NCBI GenBank assembly: GCA_900553295.1 | Contig: USCR01000122.1 | Span: forward strand, 1 to 7,112 | Reading direction: 5' to 3' | Length of the DNA stretch: 7,112 bases | From: an uncultured Eubacteriales bacterium | GTDB lineage: Bacteria > Bacillota > Clostridia > Christensenellales > Aristaeellaceae | Shown here: in pieces, positions 6,411-7,112 of the stretch | How positions within the stretch are numbered: position 1 is the first letter of the stretch | Layout of the letters: every line of letters begins with the position of its first letter | Program-made: the position numbers and the translations under genes | Notes under the pieces: generated by a model | The model's database searches: none | Seen by the model: the letters and a program-made list of their open reading frames with translations, nothing else | Told to the model about the DNA's origin: nothing

Positions 6411-6423
6411 CTAATGCTATTAG
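6411..6423 (+). promoter_or_regulatory. Operator copy 2 (palindrome at the transcription start)
   Basis: CTAATGCTATTAG, again CTAAT-N3-ATTAG, and together with copy 1 a perfect 13-base inverted repeat with a 12-base gap that contains the -10 box. Centre-to-centre distance is 25 bases. It covers the expected transcription start and lies one base before the ribosome site, so binding would block initiation. Confidence 0.8.
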
Positions 6424-6424
6424 C

Positions 6425-6431
6425 AAGGAGG
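6425..6431 (+). promoter_or_regulatory. Ribosome binding site that fixes a GTG start
   Basis: AAGGAGG, a full match to the 16S anti-Shine-Dalgarno, 9 bases before GTG 6441. It rules out the longer frame beginning at ATG 6405, which lies inside the -10 box and upstream of the expected transcription start. Confidence 0.8.
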
Positions 6432-6440
6432 CAAATCTGT

Positions 6441-7019
6441 GTGCCCAAGCAAGGCCTAACGAAAGAAAGTGTAGTTCAAGCGGCGAATCAACTGATCGAG
6501 GAAAGCGGAATGGTCCGTTTTTCCATGGCAAAATTGGCGCAACGGCTGCACATCAAAACGGCATCCCTGTACAATCATGTGGAGAGTTTGGAGAAGCTGC
6601 TGGAATATGTAGGCGAAGATGCGGTTTCACAGCTTGTTGGGCTGGAAAATCAGGCAATTGCGGGCAAAGCGCAGGATGCGGCGCTGTTTGCCCTGGCAGA
6701 GGCCTACCGCACTTTTGCGCGGGAGCATAGCGAACTGTATCGGGTGATTATGTCCTTTCCCAAATGGGAGAACCCGACACTGGAGCAGGAGGCTGGCAAA
6801 ATCGTCGCACCTTTTTTGCAAGTTTTGTCCAGCTATGGACTGACAAAAACGCAACAGTATCACTGGCAGCGGGTGTTGCGGGCAGTTATGAGCGGATTTG
6901 CCTTCCATGAGCAGGCAGGCGGTTTTGCTCATTTTCCCGTAAATCAAGACGAAAGTTTCCGCATCGCCATGCAATGCGTAGCCAATGGACTCCATGAAGC
7001 AGGAAGTGATAAGCCATGA
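6441..7019 (+). CDS. TetR/AcrR family transcriptional repressor with WHG-type C-terminal domain
   Basis: A 192-residue DNA-binding repressor. The N-terminal helix-turn-helix domain covers about residues 5-50: LTKESVVQAANQLIEESG, then FSMAKLAQRLHIKTASLYNHV, which is the TetR recognition pattern with the conserved LYNHV/LYxHF ending. The C-terminal ligand-binding and dimer domain matches what I know of the TetR WHG family (PF13305): HSELYRVIM in the middle, and RAVMSGFAFHEQAGGF followed by VNQDESFRIAM near the end. GTG 6441 is chosen because of the AAGGAGG 9 bases upstream; earlier in-frame ATGs lie within the promoter and operators. The gene's own promoter carries two CTAAT-N3-ATTAG palindromes, so it is almost certainly autoregulated. 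Its stop overlaps the next start by ATGA, so the downstream gene is probably its main target. The inducer is unknown. Confidence 0.9.
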   Translation: MPKQGLTKESVVQAANQLIEESGMVRFSMAKLAQRLHIKTASLYNHVESLEKLLEYVGEDAVSQLVGLENQAIAGKAQDAALFALAEAYRTFAREHSELYRVIMSFPKWENPTLEQEAGKIVAPFLQVLSSYGLTKTQQYHWQRVLRAVMSGFAFHEQAGGFAHFPVNQDESFRIAMQCVANGLHEAGSDKP

Positions 7020-7112
7020 AAACCAAGGAAGAAATTTTATTTGAAGAAGCCTTGTGGATTCCCAGAATGTGCAATATAATATGCGTAGGGCAAACGGTTT
7101 TGCCGTTTGCAG
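7016..7112 (+). CDS. Start of an unidentified gene, cut by the window end
   Basis: An ATG overlaps the TetR stop as ATGA, with AGGAAG at 7001-7006 upstream, and the frame stays open to the window end (32 codons, beginning MKTKEEILFEEALWIPRMCN). The position suggests a translationally coupled gene under the TetR-regulated promoter. I do not recognise the protein. A perfect hairpin near the end of the window and the AT-rich run before it raise the possibility that the gene is interrupted by an intergenic-type repeat, in which case only about the first 17-20 codons are original. Confidence 0.4.
   Translation, partial: MKTKEEILFEEALWIPRMCNIICVGQTVLPFA
7090..7110. repeat. Perfect 8-bp hairpin at the window end
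   Basis: GCAAACGG (7090-7097) pairs perfectly with CCGTTTGC (7103-7110) around the loop TTTTG. It follows AATATAATATGCGTAGG, a context I associate with short palindromic intergenic repeats in Clostridia. It could be one arm of such an element or a chance hairpin in the new gene; the window ends before this can be judged. Confidence 0.4.

Noticed and set aside
6405..6440. Longer TetR reading frame from ATG 6405
   Set aside because: That ATG lies within the -10 box and before the expected transcription start, and its codons cover the second operator and the AAGGAGG ribosome site; GTG 6441 is correctly spaced from that site.

Overview
The window reads as a piece of a high-GC Gram-positive chromosome, most likely a gut Clostridia (Oscillospirales-type) bacterium. 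This is inferred from strong AAGGAGG ribosome sites, GC-rich codon use, GTG/TTG starts, a CUT1 sugar ABC permease beside a GH65 phosphorylase, and ROK and WHG-type TetR proteins. No rRNA, tRNA, CRISPR array, phage gene or transposase is visible.

Layout. (1) 1-2474: the 3' end of a carbohydrate ABC transporter permease, then a complete GH65 disaccharide phosphorylase whose ribosome site overlaps the permease stop. Together they form the end of a sugar import and phosphorolysis operon. (2) 2475-3118: a gene-free stretch. Its left half holds nothing recognisable. Its right half is packed with hairpins, including an intrinsic terminator for each strand, which fits the convergent gene ends here. 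(3) 3119-4030, minus strand: a serine hydrolase of the beta-lactamase/penicillin-binding-protein fold with a TTG start. (4) 4102-4443, minus strand: a start-less reading frame that looks like the C-terminal beta-sandwich of a glycoside hydrolase, cut off where the next gene begins. (5) 4446-5783, plus strand: an M24 (Xaa-Pro peptidase-like) gene interrupted by one in-frame TAG, followed with an ATGA overlap by (6) 5780-6331: a ROK sugar kinase that stops inside its zinc motif and lacks about the last 40%. (7) 6378-7019: an apparently intact TetR-family repressor with a textbook sigma-A promoter and two palindromic operators around the -10, followed with another ATGA overlap by the start of an unidentified gene at the window end.

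How it fits together: the left part is an intact catabolic module. The middle, 4102-6331, looks like a decaying sugar/peptide island: a glycosidase tail, a nonsense-interrupted M24 gene and a decapitated kinase, with rearrangement junctions near 4380-4446 and 6315-6335. The right part is a self-regulated TetR unit lying against the broken kinase. I see no convincing new defence or mobile system. The most notable signals are the paired operator, the unlisted glycosidase remnant, the single amber interruption and the hairpin cluster.
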